A stretch of DNA of 43,621 bases from Desulfobacterales bacterium (GTDB taxonomy: Bacteria > Desulfobacterota > Desulfobacteria > Desulfobacterales > UBA2156). Below are positions 8,372-16,729 of the stretch, in pieces. Within the stretch, counting starts at the first letter, position 1, and each line of letters begins with the position of its first letter. The stretch lies in the NCBI GenBank assembly GCA_011049715.1, contig DRHF01000399.1, positions 1 to 43,621 on the forward strand. The letters are read 5' to 3'. The notes beneath the pieces were generated by a model. That model was not told the origin of the DNA, did not search any database, and worked only from the letters and a program-made list of their open reading frames with translations. The position numbers and the translations under genes were made by a program.

Positions 8372-9523
8372 TCAGAATAGAGTTGCTTTTTTGATCGTAT
8401 TTTTTCCGAACTTGCTGGAAATATCATCTACGGCTTTTTCCACCTTTTCCCAATTTTCGTCCATCTTTTCTCTACTGTTAAACAGACCCAGCTGGGACGG
8501 CATTTTTGAATCAACCAGATTGGATGCACCCACTCCAATCAATCTCACTTTTTTTGGCAGCCGATATTTGTCCAGCAATGCCAAAGCATTGCGGTAAATT
8601 GTTTTCGACGAGCCTGTCGGCTCCTTTATCGTAACGCTTCTGGTAATCTGTTTAAAATCCGAAAGCTTGATTTTGATGGAAATGGTCTTTGTTTTGAGCC
8701 GATGCTTTCTCAGTCTTCTTCCGACTTGTTCCGAAGCCTTTAGCAGGCGCCGGCGTAATAGATTCAGATCATTGGTGTCCTCTGAAAGGGTCGATTCCGT
8801 ACTGATCGATTTTGGCTCAAGATGTGGGGTTACGGCGGAATCATCCGATCCTTTTGATAATGAGATCAACCGTCGGCCGAACTTACCGAATCTTTTCCGA
8901 ATCATTTTTTCCGGAAATTTATTGATATCCCCGAGGGTCTTGATCCCCAATTGTTCAATCGTTTTTAGCATCACCTTGCCTACACCGGGAACTTTTCGGA
9001 TCGGCAGGGATTCGATGAAATTTAGGACTTGATCCGGTGTGATGATTGTCAGTCCATCCGGCTTATTGATGTCCGATGCAATCTTTGCCAAAAACTTAAC
9101 CGGTGCAATTCCGATGGAACAGGATAGGTCCACCGCTTCTTTTATTCTCTGTTTAATGTTCAGCGCGACCTCCTTCGGTGTTCCAAGGATTCTTTCGCAA
9201 CCGGTGAGGTCAACATACGCTTCATCAATTGAAACCGGTTCAACAAGCGGTGTAAGTGTCTCCAACAGTGAGAAGACTTTTTTTGATATCTCGCTGTAAC
9301 GTTCCATCCTGCCAGGAACGACAATCCCTTGAGGGCATAGCTTTTTGGCCTTGAACATCGGCATTGCGGAATGCACGCCAAACTTCCTGGCCTCATAACT
9401 CGCAGCAGTGACGACCCCCCTCTTGGAATATCCGCCCACCATTACAGGTTTGCCCCTCAGATCGGGATTATCGAGCTGTTCGACCGATGCATAGAATGCA
9501 TCCATATCGATATGAAGAATCAT
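8372..9523 (-). CDS. dinB: DNA polymerase IV (Y-family translesion polymerase)
   Basis: A 383-residue error-prone translesion polymerase. The catalytic carboxylates are in IDMDAFYASVE (D6, D8) and SIDEAYVDLT (D100, E101). GGYSKRGVVTAASYEARKFG is the incoming-nucleotide region, and KVPGVGKVM is a helix-hairpin-helix in the thumb. The little-finger domain follows. A beta-clamp-binding motif QLGLF is at residues 344-348, and the extreme C-terminus KKATLF resembles a second one. A well-formed promoter lies upstream (-35 TTGCAC, 17-base spacer, -10 TATAAT, minus strand). It is followed on the same strand-side by DNA-processing genes. No recognisable LexA box was found by eye. Confidence 0.96.
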   Translation of the reverse strand: MILHIDMDAFYASVEQLDNPDLRGKPVMVGGYSKRGVVTAASYEARKFGVHSAMPMFKAKKLCPQGIVVPGRMERYSEISKKVFSLLETLTPLVEPVSIDEAYVDLTGCERILGTPKEVALNIKQRIKEAVDLSCSIGIAPVKFLAKIASDINKPDGLTIITPDQVLNFIESLPIRKVPGVGKVMLKTIEQLGIKTLGDINKFPEKMIRKRFGKFGRRLISLSKGSDDSAVTPHLEPKSISTESTLSEDTNDLNLLRRRLLKASEQVGRRLRKHRLKTKTISIKIKLSDFKQITRSVTIKEPTGSSKTIYRNALALLDKYRLPKKVRLIGVGASNLVDSKMPSQLGLFNSREKMDENWEKVEKAVDDISSKFGKNTIKKATLF

Positions 9524-9577
9524 TGCATGGCTCTTTTTTGGGAAGTCGGTTGGTCCGTTTGAGGCAATTCGGATCGG

Positions 9578-9606
9578 ATTATAAAAGGTCCCAAAAATTT
9601 GTGCAA
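9578..9606 (-). promoter_or_regulatory. Promoter of dinB
   Basis: On the minus strand: TTGCAC (9606-9601), a 17-base spacer, then TATAAT (9583-9578). The predicted transcript start near 9571 leaves a leader of about 48 bases before the ATG at 9523. Both boxes fit the sigma-70 consensus (4 of 6 and 6 of 6). Confidence 0.65.
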
Positions 9607-9619
9607 TTCAATTGTTATA

Positions 9620-9710
9620 ACTCAAATTTCGCACCTGATATTTTAAGGAAAGTCGCATCAGGCAACACCAGATGCGGCACCGTGCCCCATTGAGGGTGCG
9701 AAAATTGGGT
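9620..9710 (+). repeat. Palindromic element family 1, copy 3
   Basis: Same orientation and almost the same sequence as copy 1, with the arms decayed to ACTCAAATTTCGCACC and GGGTGCGAAAATTGGGT. It ends directly at the stop codon of the helicase gene (TAA, minus strand 9713-9711), so it would form the 3' end of that transcript, just upstream of the dinB promoter. Confidence 0.88.
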
Positions 9711-12056
9711 TTATCGTTTGCCCCAGAACCGTTTCACCGCGGTGGCGATCTGCCCGGGCTCTTTGATGCGGATGGGGTTCCATTCCCGATGCAAAAGTTT
9801 CCGGTAGGGAAAAGTGGAAAACCGCTGGTCCACCAAAAGAGCGATTCCCCGGTCATTTTCCGAGCGGATCACCCTTCCGGCGGCTTGCAGCACTCGGTTT
9901 ATGCCCGGGTAGAGATATGCGTACTCAAAACCCGATCGATTCTGCTTTGCAAAGTATTTCCGAATCATTTCCCTTTCCGGCGAAATCCCGGGGAGTCCAA
10001 CGCCGACGATAACGACCCCGGACAGCCGATCTCCGATCAGGTCGATTCCTTCACCGAAAACACCGCCCATGACCGCAAAACCGACGAGTGTTTCGTGGTT
10101 TTCATGGACAAACATTGAAAGAAAATCATCCCTTTCACGCTTGTCCATTCCGGAGGCCTGAATGATGGTTTTTACTTCCGGCTGCCTGGACAAAAACAGT
10201 GAATGGATCATTGCCATATATTGATAAGAGGGAAAGAACAGAAGATAGTTCCCCTGTTTTTGTTTCACCATTGCCAGGATATCCGTTACAACGTCATCCT
10301 TTGTTCTGTGTCGTTCCCGGTATAGCGTAGAGATACTTTCCGAGATGAGGAGACAAAAATTGTCACTGGGAAAAGGGGAGGGAATCACAATCTGTTGCAC
10401 GGTCTCGCTGCAACCGAAGATTTTATGGAAATAGTTTAAAGGGGTCATCGTTGCGGAAAAAAACAATGAAGCTTTACTCCTTTTCATCGCTTCTTTCAGA
10501 TGTCCTGACGGGTCGATACAGAACAGTTTCAGCCTCAAATCGTTTTTTACTGTTTCAAGGCATGTTGCATAGGATTCATTATAGCCTGCCGCAATTCTTA
10601 AAAATCCCATCACTTCATGATATAATTCGAGCAACCCCTGCCGGTAATCTGTTTTGACATTGAGACTGAGCCATTTTCCGGCGCTGAAGAGAAAATTTCT
10701 CAGCAGGGGGTAAAGGTCATCCGGAGCCTCTTTTTCCACAAGGACATTTCCGGCGGCTTGACATTTTTTTCTCGCTTTTATCAGCCAAGAATTCACCCGG
10801 GTCATATCTTTATAGACCGTGGGGAGGTCGTGTCGCAAAAAGCGCCGGGTATCGAGCAGGGCTTGTTTCCGGATTTCTGAAGAGTACATCTCCCTCGACC
10901 GTTCGACCAGGTTGTGTGCTTCATCTATCATGAAGGTGTATCGGTTCGTTTTAACCTGAAAGAACCGCTTTAGGGATACCCGGGGATCAAAGGCATAGTT
11001 ATAATCACAGATGATGCAGTCCGTCCAGAGGGCGAGTTCGAGGCTGTATTCGAACGGGCATAACCGATATTTCATTGCGTTTCTTTCGACTACACCCCGG
11101 GTGAAATCGTCTTGCTGAAAAATCTCTTCGAGCCCCGAACCGAGGCGATCATAAAACCCCTTTGCATACTCACATTCATTACCTGAACAGGCAGACTGGG
11201 GACGAAAACAGATTTTATCCTTTGCGGTCAGAGTGATGGACTTTATTTTCAATCCATTTTTTCTCAACGCACCCAATGTTGTTTCTGCAGCGGCCTTTCC
11301 CGTACTTCTTGCGGTCAGATAAAAGATCTTTTCGGTAAATCCATCGACCATCGCTTTTACGGCGGGGAAAATCACTCCAATGGTTTTCCCGATCCCTGTT
11401 GCAGCCTGGATGATGAGCTGACGGTTGTTTTTAATCGCTCTGTAAACTCCCTCAGCCATCCGGCGTTGACCCGAACGGTAAGTTTTAAAGGGAAATTCCA
11501 GACGGAGAATCGATTCATCCCGAATTCTGTTCAGTTTTGAAATGGCTTCAGCCCATTTGAGATAGCGGTTTACCAGATCCTGAAAAAAACGTTTCAAGGT
11601 TGCCATGGAAAAAGTTTGTCGTAATTCTCTCACTTCGCCGGTTTCGATCTGGTAATAGGTCAACTGGGTTCCAATGTGCTCCAGGTTGTTTTCAATGGCA
11701 TAGAGATATCCATATGTCTTTAGCTGACCCCAGTGGAGCGGATTTTCGGTTGAAATTATTCGATCGAGCGGTCTTGTCGTTGTTTTTATTTCCTCAATGG
11801 TGACCCCTTCGGTGTCGGAAAACAGACCATCGATCCGGCCGCTGATTATCAGTTCCATGGATTCCGTTTCGATCATATGGGAAATCGATACTTCAGGGAG
11901 ATAATTGTCGGGTCTCGATTTTTGGATTTTCTGATGGGCGCGGATCCCGTCATGGGCGTGATGCGGTCCGATGAATTCGTGTTCCAGATCTCCCGAGCGA
12001 AGGAGATGCTCAACCAGTGCATTGACACCGATCGACTGTTTTGTTTTCAATCTCAA
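9711..12056 (-). CDS. Fe-S (XPD/DinG-type) DNA helicase with N-terminal PD-(D/E)XK nuclease-like domain
   Basis: A 781-residue Rad3-related helicase. Residues 60-120 read GRIDG (D76), then EEIKT (E89, K91), then QLKTYGY, the motif order of Cas4/RecB-type PD-(D/E)XK nucleases. The helicase core has Walker A AATGIGKT (218-225) and DEAH (378-381). Between them C283, C290, C295 and C333 are placed as the four 4Fe-4S ligands of XPD/DinG enzymes. Motif VI is QAAGRVIRS near the C-terminus. It probably unwinds and may cut damaged or branched DNA. The TTG start at 12056 overlaps the stop of the HD gene; a TTG at 12050 fits the GGAG site better. It is translationally coupled to the HD-domain gene. Confidence 0.9.
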   Translation of the reverse strand: MRLKTKQSIGVNALVEHLLRSGDLEHEFIGPHHAHDGIRAHQKIQKSRPDNYLPEVSISHMIETESMELIISGRIDGLFSDTEGVTIEEIKTTTRPLDRIISTENPLHWGQLKTYGYLYAIENNLEHIGTQLTYYQIETGEVRELRQTFSMATLKRFFQDLVNRYLKWAEAISKLNRIRDESILRLEFPFKTYRSGQRRMAEGVYRAIKNNRQLIIQAATGIGKTIGVIFPAVKAMVDGFTEKIFYLTARSTGKAAAETTLGALRKNGLKIKSITLTAKDKICFRPQSACSGNECEYAKGFYDRLGSGLEEIFQQDDFTRGVVERNAMKYRLCPFEYSLELALWTDCIICDYNYAFDPRVSLKRFFQVKTNRYTFMIDEAHNLVERSREMYSSEIRKQALLDTRRFLRHDLPTVYKDMTRVNSWLIKARKKCQAAGNVLVEKEAPDDLYPLLRNFLFSAGKWLSLNVKTDYRQGLLELYHEVMGFLRIAAGYNESYATCLETVKNDLRLKLFCIDPSGHLKEAMKRSKASLFFSATMTPLNYFHKIFGCSETVQQIVIPSPFPSDNFCLLISESISTLYRERHRTKDDVVTDILAMVKQKQGNYLLFFPSYQYMAMIHSLFLSRQPEVKTIIQASGMDKRERDDFLSMFVHENHETLVGFAVMGGVFGEGIDLIGDRLSGVVIVGVGLPGISPEREMIRKYFAKQNRSGFEYAYLYPGINRVLQAAGRVIRSENDRGIALLVDQRFSTFPYRKLLHREWNPIRIKEPGQIATAVKRFWGKR

Positions 12057-12625
12057 ACTCCGTTGTTCCCATCGGTCAATCGTCTGGAGAGAAGATCGCT
12101 GAGTTCGGCAGGTGTAAAGGATAGATATTTGAAAAGCTTGTTTTCGAGTTGCACTGTTTTATCCCTTAGAAAATAAAGATATTCCCGGCTCTCCTTCTCT
12201 TTCCCGTATTTTGTGACAATATAATTCATTCTTTCTTTGAGGGAGACGATGTTGTCATGAAGTACTCTTTTGTCCGCGTAGTTGACAATTTCAGCCTCTG
12301 AAAGATATTTTGAGACGAAATAGTGATCCAGCTTCACGTGCTGCCGAACGATGAATCCCACCTCCGGATAACCGAGATCACTTATAAACTGAGCGCCGGT
12401 GAGTGCGTGGTTTTCCTTTGTTTCAAAGCTTCTGGTCTTGGTGATGTCGTGGAGGAGCGCTGCCGCTTGCACCAACTCCCGGTTTAATGAAACGCCGATC
12501 GGGGTAAGTTGATCGACCAGAAATGTGGAGACGCGGTAAACCTGATGAGAATGCGCCACGATGTGGCTCATCATTTTCATCTTTTTCATCAGCTGTTTAC
12601 ATTTTTTTTCTGAAGGAATGTGCAT
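12053..12625 (-). CDS. HD-domain phosphohydrolase-like protein
   Basis: A 190-residue cytoplasmic HD-domain protein. The signature is spread as expected: H25/H27 in HIVAHSHQV, H59-D60 in AALLHDITK, then NHALTGAQFISDLGYPEVG and VRQHVKLD, which match HDIG-type metal-dependent phosphohydrolases acting on nucleotides or on tRNA ends. The substrate is unknown. The stop overlaps the start of the Fe-S helicase by a few bases, so the two are made together and may share a nucleic-acid repair task; this is inference. It starts at ATG 12625, divergent from the small ORF at 12817. Confidence 0.85.
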   Translation of the reverse strand: MHIPSEKKCKQLMKKMKMMSHIVAHSHQVYRVSTFLVDQLTPIGVSLNRELVQAAALLHDITKTRSFETKENHALTGAQFISDLGYPEVGFIVRQHVKLDHYFVSKYLSEAEIVNYADKRVLHDNIVSLKERMNYIVTKYGKEKESREYLYFLRDKTVQLENKLFKYLSFTPAELSDLLSRRLTDGNNGV

Positions 12626-12816
12626 TACAAAAGCTTAACAGATCGGAGAATAAATTTCCAGCGCCTTTCCATCACCATATTCCTTCCAAGTATTTGAAAT
12701 TTGGAGCAGGAGGAGTTATGTTATTATATTACCTGTGTTTGGATATAGAGCCGAGGAACAAAATATTCAAAAGGGTACATTTCATTCAAGGCAAACTATC
12801 AGGGAGGAATCGAAAA

Positions 12817-13125
12817 ATGAAAATAGTAATGGTAAGGTATAAAGTAAAGGCCGATCGAGCTAAAGAAAACGCCGATTATATTAAAAAGGTATTCGAGGAA
12901 CTCAAGCAGACTAATCCTGCCGGGTTGAGATACGCATCTTTTCGATTGGAAGACGGGGTCAGCTTTGTGCACTTTGCCTCGATTGAGACAGATGATGGTG
13001 AGAATCCACTTTTGCAGATCGCTGCTTTTAAAACATTTCAAGAGGGCATAAAAGAGCGGTGCGAGGAACCACCTGTTGTGGCTGCGCTTGATGAAGTAGG
13101 ATCATATCGGGTTTTTAGCGGCTGA
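12817..13125 (+). CDS. Small alpha/beta-barrel-like protein of unknown function
   Basis: A 102-residue soluble protein with MVRYKVKADRAKENADYIKKVF at the start and FVHFASIETDDGENPL, LLQIAAFKTFQEGIKERC and SYRVFSG further on. This is the strand-helix-strand pattern of dimeric alpha/beta-barrel (ABM-like) proteins; the family is not recognised more precisely. Start choice: ATG 12817 has AGGGAGGA 8 bases upstream. An in-frame ATG at 12718 also has a strong site (GGAGGAG) and would add 33 residues with no resemblance to the fold. Both may be used. It ends in a strong bidirectional terminator shared with the convergent TIGR02757 gene. Confidence 0.72.
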   Translation: MKIVMVRYKVKADRAKENADYIKKVFEELKQTNPAGLRYASFRLEDGVSFVHFASIETDDGENPLLQIAAFKTFQEGIKERCEEPPVVAALDEVGSYRVFSG

Positions 13126-13141
13126 TCGAGCCGAAAACCCG
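13108..13141. terminator. Bidirectional intrinsic terminator between convergent genes
   Basis: CGGGTTTT (13108-13115) pairs with AAAACCCG (13134-13141). An inner stem CGGCT/AGCCG with loop GATCG sits inside it, after a 3-base bulge. The T run on one strand and the A run on the other give termination in both directions. It includes the stop of the 12817 gene and abuts the stop of the 13918-13142 gene. Confidence 0.75.
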
Positions 13142-13918
13142 TCAACCATTCATCTCTCTCTGCAAAGAGGTGATTTGTAAATCATTCCGTATCCCAAACC
13201 GCGTCAGGGCAAAATCATATTTTACCGGATCTCGGGGCGCCAGTTTTTTAAACGTTTCTGTAATTTCCAGCGCCATTTTCATGTCAGCTGTTTTTCTCAT
13301 TGTCGCCCCGAGCATCCGCCCTATCCTCGCCATATGAGTGTCGATCGGAACAATCAGTTTCTTTTTCGGTACGGTTTCCCAACCACCCGGATCGACTGCG
13401 TCCTTCCGTACCATCCATCGCAAAAACAGGTTCAGTCTTTTGCATGCGCCCCTTTTTTCCGGATGTGGTATTAAATACCTATCGCTACAATTGAGTTCGC
13501 CGACAAATTTTACAAGGGCCTCTATGATTGTCTTATCGTTACGGTTGAACCCCGCGACAAAGCACAAATTCAACGATCCGTGTCTGGAGATTATTTTTTT
13601 AATCCCCGTCATCAGGGAAACAAGACCCTCATCTGTTGTGAACCGGTGCTTGAAGCCCGAGAAAGTCTTCGATAGAGACCTATTGCTGCTCTTCATCAAA
13701 AACCTAAACGGAGATGATCCCATCTTATCAAGAACAGTTTCTGTGCTTTTTAATATCTGAGCAACCCGGCCGTATGCCAGTGACGAAGAAATCATACCGA
13801 CTATTTCACGATCCTGTATATCCGGATATCGGTAAAGAAACTCGAGGGGATCCGGATGAACATATTTCCTGCGGTTGAATTTTTGATATATATTTTCCAG
13901 GCCGATTTTGCTTATCAT
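13142..13918 (-). CDS. TIGR02757 (DUF2400) family protein
   Basis: A 258-residue protein matching the TIGR02757 pattern throughout: YVHPDPLEFLYRYPD near the start, then EIVGMISSSLAYGRVAQIL, RHGSLNLCFV, and C-terminal KRLNLFLRWMVRKDAVDPGGW, followed by PIDTHMARIGRML and PRDPVKYDFALTRFGI. The last parts resemble the helical core of HhH-type DNA glycosylases (LFLRWM...VPIDTHV), but the family's function is not established. Length is normal. It is the only gene on its strand between the rhodanese-ferritin gene and the terminator, so it could be cotranscribed with that gene after a 50-base gap. Confidence 0.85.
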   Translation of the reverse strand: MISKIGLENIYQKFNRRKYVHPDPLEFLYRYPDIQDREIVGMISSSLAYGRVAQILKSTETVLDKMGSSPFRFLMKSSNRSLSKTFSGFKHRFTTDEGLVSLMTGIKKIISRHGSLNLCFVAGFNRNDKTIIEALVKFVGELNCSDRYLIPHPEKRGACKRLNLFLRWMVRKDAVDPGGWETVPKKKLIVPIDTHMARIGRMLGATMRKTADMKMALEITETFKKLAPRDPVKYDFALTRFGIRNDLQITSLQREMNG

Positions 13919-13968
13919 TTTAAAAACGAAAATTCATCATTTCCCATGCCCATGGTGGATGGATCCGC

Positions 13969-14799
13969 TTAAATTTGTTCCATCAGTTTCCCCAGCAGGG
14001 TCAGGTGGGTTCGCTCCTCTGAGGCGATCTGTAAGAGCACTTTTTTACTTTTTGGATCGATGCTTTGGTTCGACACCCGTAAATAGAGGTCCAAGGCTTG
14101 TGCTTCTATGGACATGGCGATGTCGACAATATCTTTTGTCGATTCCCAATCCGGCTGGAACATATTCGCATACTCCTCACTCGTAAGACCGCCTTCAATC
14201 GCTTCGACGATCACGATTTTCTCAAATTCCTTCCGGTTTACAGATTTTCCCGTAATTTCAAGATATTCTTTGAAAATGGTGTTCTGGTGCCTGATTTCTA
14301 TTTCTGAGAGCTTTTCAAAAAGATTTTTAGCATCACTGTTTTTCACCCGGGGTATCATCGACACATAAAAATCGTGCAAACCTGCCTCCAGGGAATAGGC
14401 AACAACAAGGGTTTCCTCCGGAGATTCGTTCCCGGAAAAAAGAGCCAGCCCCAGTTCCTCCCGGCCGAAAGCGACCTGGCCGTTCCATGCCTTGATTCCA
14501 CCGGAGAGGTTATAGACCTTGTTGAATCCTTTTCCCGCAAGCATTTGTGCAGCAACCCGGCTGCGGCCCCCTATCGATCAGTAGACAATGGTGGGTTTAT
14601 TCGGATCAACTTCGGCGATCCTCTCGTTCAGATCCGGCAGCGGTATCAATTTGGCGCCGGGGATATGTTGGGTTTCATATTCGCCGGGTTGGCGAACATC
14701 CAGGATGGTCAGTTCGTCGGAAAGATTTTTTTCGATCAGCCGGTGCCCCTCGTCCGCGTTAATCGATTTTATAGGGGTAAAAAATTGTTTCCACCGCAT
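13969..14799 (-). CDS. Selenocysteine-containing rhodanese fused to rubrerythrin-like ferritin domain
   Basis: A single frame of 276 residues interrupted only by TGA at 14580-14578, codon 74. Residues 12-100 are a rhodanese domain (TILDVRQPGEYETQHIPGA, then IVY-TGA-SIGGRSRVAAQML). The TGA stands exactly where rhodanese CxxGxRS active sites have the catalytic cysteine, so it most likely encodes selenocysteine. A hairpin GCAGC-CGGGTT-GCTGC begins 13 bases after the TGA with G in the loop, fitting a bacterial SECIS. Residues 118-276 are a four-helix ferritin/rubrerythrin-like domain with EIRH, EAIEGG and EERTH carboxylate/His motifs for a di-iron site. Start ATG 14799 has GAGG 5 bases upstream; ATG 14850 is an alternative. 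Likely roles are sulfur or selenium transfer and oxidative defence. Confidence 0.85.
14549..14580 (-). promoter_or_regulatory. Candidate bacterial SECIS element
   Basis: Minus strand. The TGA (14580-14578) is followed by 13 bases, then GCAGC (14564-14560), loop CGGGTT (14559-14554) and GCTGC (14553-14549). The apical loop begins 18 bases after the TGA and has G at its second position. These values agree with known bacterial SECIS geometry (SelB-binding hairpin just 3' of UGA). Confidence 0.7.
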
Positions 14800-14957
14800 G
14801 GCATCCTCGCTAGGTTGGGGTGAACTCGGGAACCGAAACAGGCGGTGCATTTCCTTTGGCCGGCATTGGTGGGTTTAATCACCGTCTGTTTATCAAAACT
14901 TATCAACCCGGCCGGGTATTTTCAAGATTTAAAGCTTTATATCCTGTCACTTTTTTC

Positions 14958-14986
14958 TTGACAGCACAACGGTAGTCGGGTTGATT
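14958..14986 (+). promoter_or_regulatory. Probable promoter of the carboxyltransferase gene
   Basis: TTGACA (14958-14963) is a perfect -35 box. After 17 bases there is TTGATT (14981-14986), a weak -10, overlapping GATTTAAT. Transcription would start near 14993, which argues for a translation start at 15045 rather than the TTG at 14991. Confidence 0.5.
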
Positions 14987-15044
14987 TAATTTGAATACAT
15001 TGCGCATGTATGGAAATATTTTTCGCCAAGATCGGATAAGTGAA

Positions 15045-16628
15045 ATGGGAAATTCAAAAAAGGATTCTGATAAGGACTGGTCACCGGAAATCGAAGAACT
15101 TCGGCTTCGCGAATCGCTGGCCTCCCAGATGGGAGGACCTGATAATTTAGAGCGTCAGCGCAATGCCGGTCGACTCCATGTCAGGGAAAGGATTGACAGG
15201 CTTTTGGACAAGGGCTCATTCCACGAGACAGGAGCCATTGCCGGCGTTCCGACCCATGATAAAGACCGATTGGTCAAGCTTTTTCCCTCAAATTTTATCA
15301 TGGGCACCGGCAGGATAGATAACCGCCGGGTGGTTCTGGGGTGTGATGATTTTACCATTAGAGGAGGTGCGGCAGATGCCGCAATCGGAAGCAAAGCTCC
15401 CTATGCTGAGCAGATGGCCCTGGAACTTCGGATGCCGATGATACGCCTTGTGGAAGGGACCGGTGGCGGCGGAAGCGTTAAGTTTTTGGAGATGATGGAT
15501 TGTACTTATGTACCACACAATCCGGCCATGGAGGTGATGGAAAAGCTGCTTTCAACCGTACCGGTAATAGGTGCGGCCCTTGGGCCGGTGGCAGGGCTTG
15601 GTGCAGCCCGAGTCGTTTTTTCACACTTTTCGGTAATGCCCAGAAAAACCGCCCAGGTCTTTGTGGCAGGTCCCCCTCTTGTGGAGCCTGCTACCGGAAA
15701 GACGGTCAGCAAAGAGGAGCTTGGGGGTTCAAATATCCACACCCGCGAATCGGGGACGGTGGACAATGAAGTCAGTTCCGAGGATGAGGCCTTTGAACAC
15801 ATCCGGTGTTTTCTTTCATTCATGCCGAATTCAGTCTTTGAAATCCCTCCGATCGTCGAGTCAACCGATGCCCCTGATCGCCGCCAGGACGAGCTTCTCA
15901 GAATAATTCCAAAAAATAAACGACTCCCCTATTCGGTGCGCCGAATCCTTGAACTGGTCCTTGACATGGGAAGCTTTTTCGAGATTGGAAGGATGCAAGG
16001 GCGCTCTGTGATCACCGGCCTGGCGCGCCTGTCCGGGCGACCGATAGGCGTATTGGCCAACGACCCTATGTTTCTCGGCGGGGCGATTGATGCCCCCGCT
16101 GCAGAAAAAATGGTACGATTTATTGATATGTGTGATACATTCCATCTACCGGTGGTCAATTTCGTTGACAATCCAGGATTCATGATCGGGGTAGATGCTG
16201 AAAGGCAGGGGACCCTCCGGGCTGGAGCCCGTTATATATTCTCTGTCTATCAGGCATCTGTGCCCTGGTGCTCCATTATCCTAAGACGTGTTTTTGGCGT
16301 CGCAGGAGCGGCCCATGGTAATCATTCACGGCTGAATTTGCGTTATGCGTGGCCTTCCGGAGATTGGGGTTCGTTACCGCTGGAAGGAGGAGTTCAGGCC
16401 GCCTATAAACGCCAAATAGAAGCCTCAGCGGACCCGAAAGCCTTCAGGGAAGATATAGAAAAGCGGCTGTCTGCAATGACATCCCCATTTCTTACGGCAG
16501 AGAGATTTGGCATTGAGGAGATCATAGATCCCAGGGATACAAGACCGATTCTATGTGAGTGGATTGAGACGGCATACCGAATTCTTCCTACTGAACTGGG
16601 ACCAAAGAAGCGAGGAATGCGGCCCTAG
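15045..16628 (+). CDS. Acyl-CoA carboxylase carboxyltransferase subunit (propionyl-/methylmalonyl-CoA type)
   Basis: A 527-residue biotin-dependent carboxyltransferase. Order of elements: ERIDRLLDKGSFHETG, then the N-terminal crotonase-like domain with TIRGGAADAAIGSKAPYAEQMALE and IRLVEGTGGGGSV, then DNEVSSEDEAFEHIRCFLSFMP between the halves. The C-terminal half has VITGLARLSGRPIGVLANDP, FLGGAIDAPAAEKMVRFIDMCDTF and FVDNPGFMIG, the oxyanion-hole region. It transfers CO2 between carboxybiotin and an acyl-CoA in the cytoplasm. Start ATG 15045 is chosen from promoter position; in-frame starts at 14991 and 15006 exist. No biotin carboxylase or carrier gene is nearby, so partner subunits are elsewhere. 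Confidence 0.88.
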   Translation: MGNSKKDSDKDWSPEIEELRLRESLASQMGGPDNLERQRNAGRLHVRERIDRLLDKGSFHETGAIAGVPTHDKDRLVKLFPSNFIMGTGRIDNRRVVLGCDDFTIRGGAADAAIGSKAPYAEQMALELRMPMIRLVEGTGGGGSVKFLEMMDCTYVPHNPAMEVMEKLLSTVPVIGAALGPVAGLGAARVVFSHFSVMPRKTAQVFVAGPPLVEPATGKTVSKEELGGSNIHTRESGTVDNEVSSEDEAFEHIRCFLSFMPNSVFEIPPIVESTDAPDRRQDELLRIIPKNKRLPYSVRRILELVLDMGSFFEIGRMQGRSVITGLARLSGRPIGVLANDPMFLGGAIDAPAAEKMVRFIDMCDTFHLPVVNFVDNPGFMIGVDAERQGTLRAGARYIFSVYQASVPWCSIILRRVFGVAGAAHGNHSRLNLRYAWPSGDWGSLPLEGGVQAAYKRQIEASADPKAFREDIEKRLSAMTSPFLTAERFGIEEIIDPRDTRPILCEWIETAYRILPTELGPKKRGMRP

Positions 16629-16729
16629 TTCCGTGAGATGTTCTGGTCCTTGATCACATTTCGAACAGTTTGTCGATCCGGGCGAAAATACCGCTGAGGG
16701 ATATTTTCATAGCAAAAAGGAGGGATGCC

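Noticed and set aside
13969-14850. Two separate genes (rhodanese fragment and ferritin) or a pseudogene
   Set aside because: Both halves are in one frame, the only break is a TGA at the catalytic Cys codon, and a SECIS-like hairpin follows, so a single selenoprotein gene explains it better.
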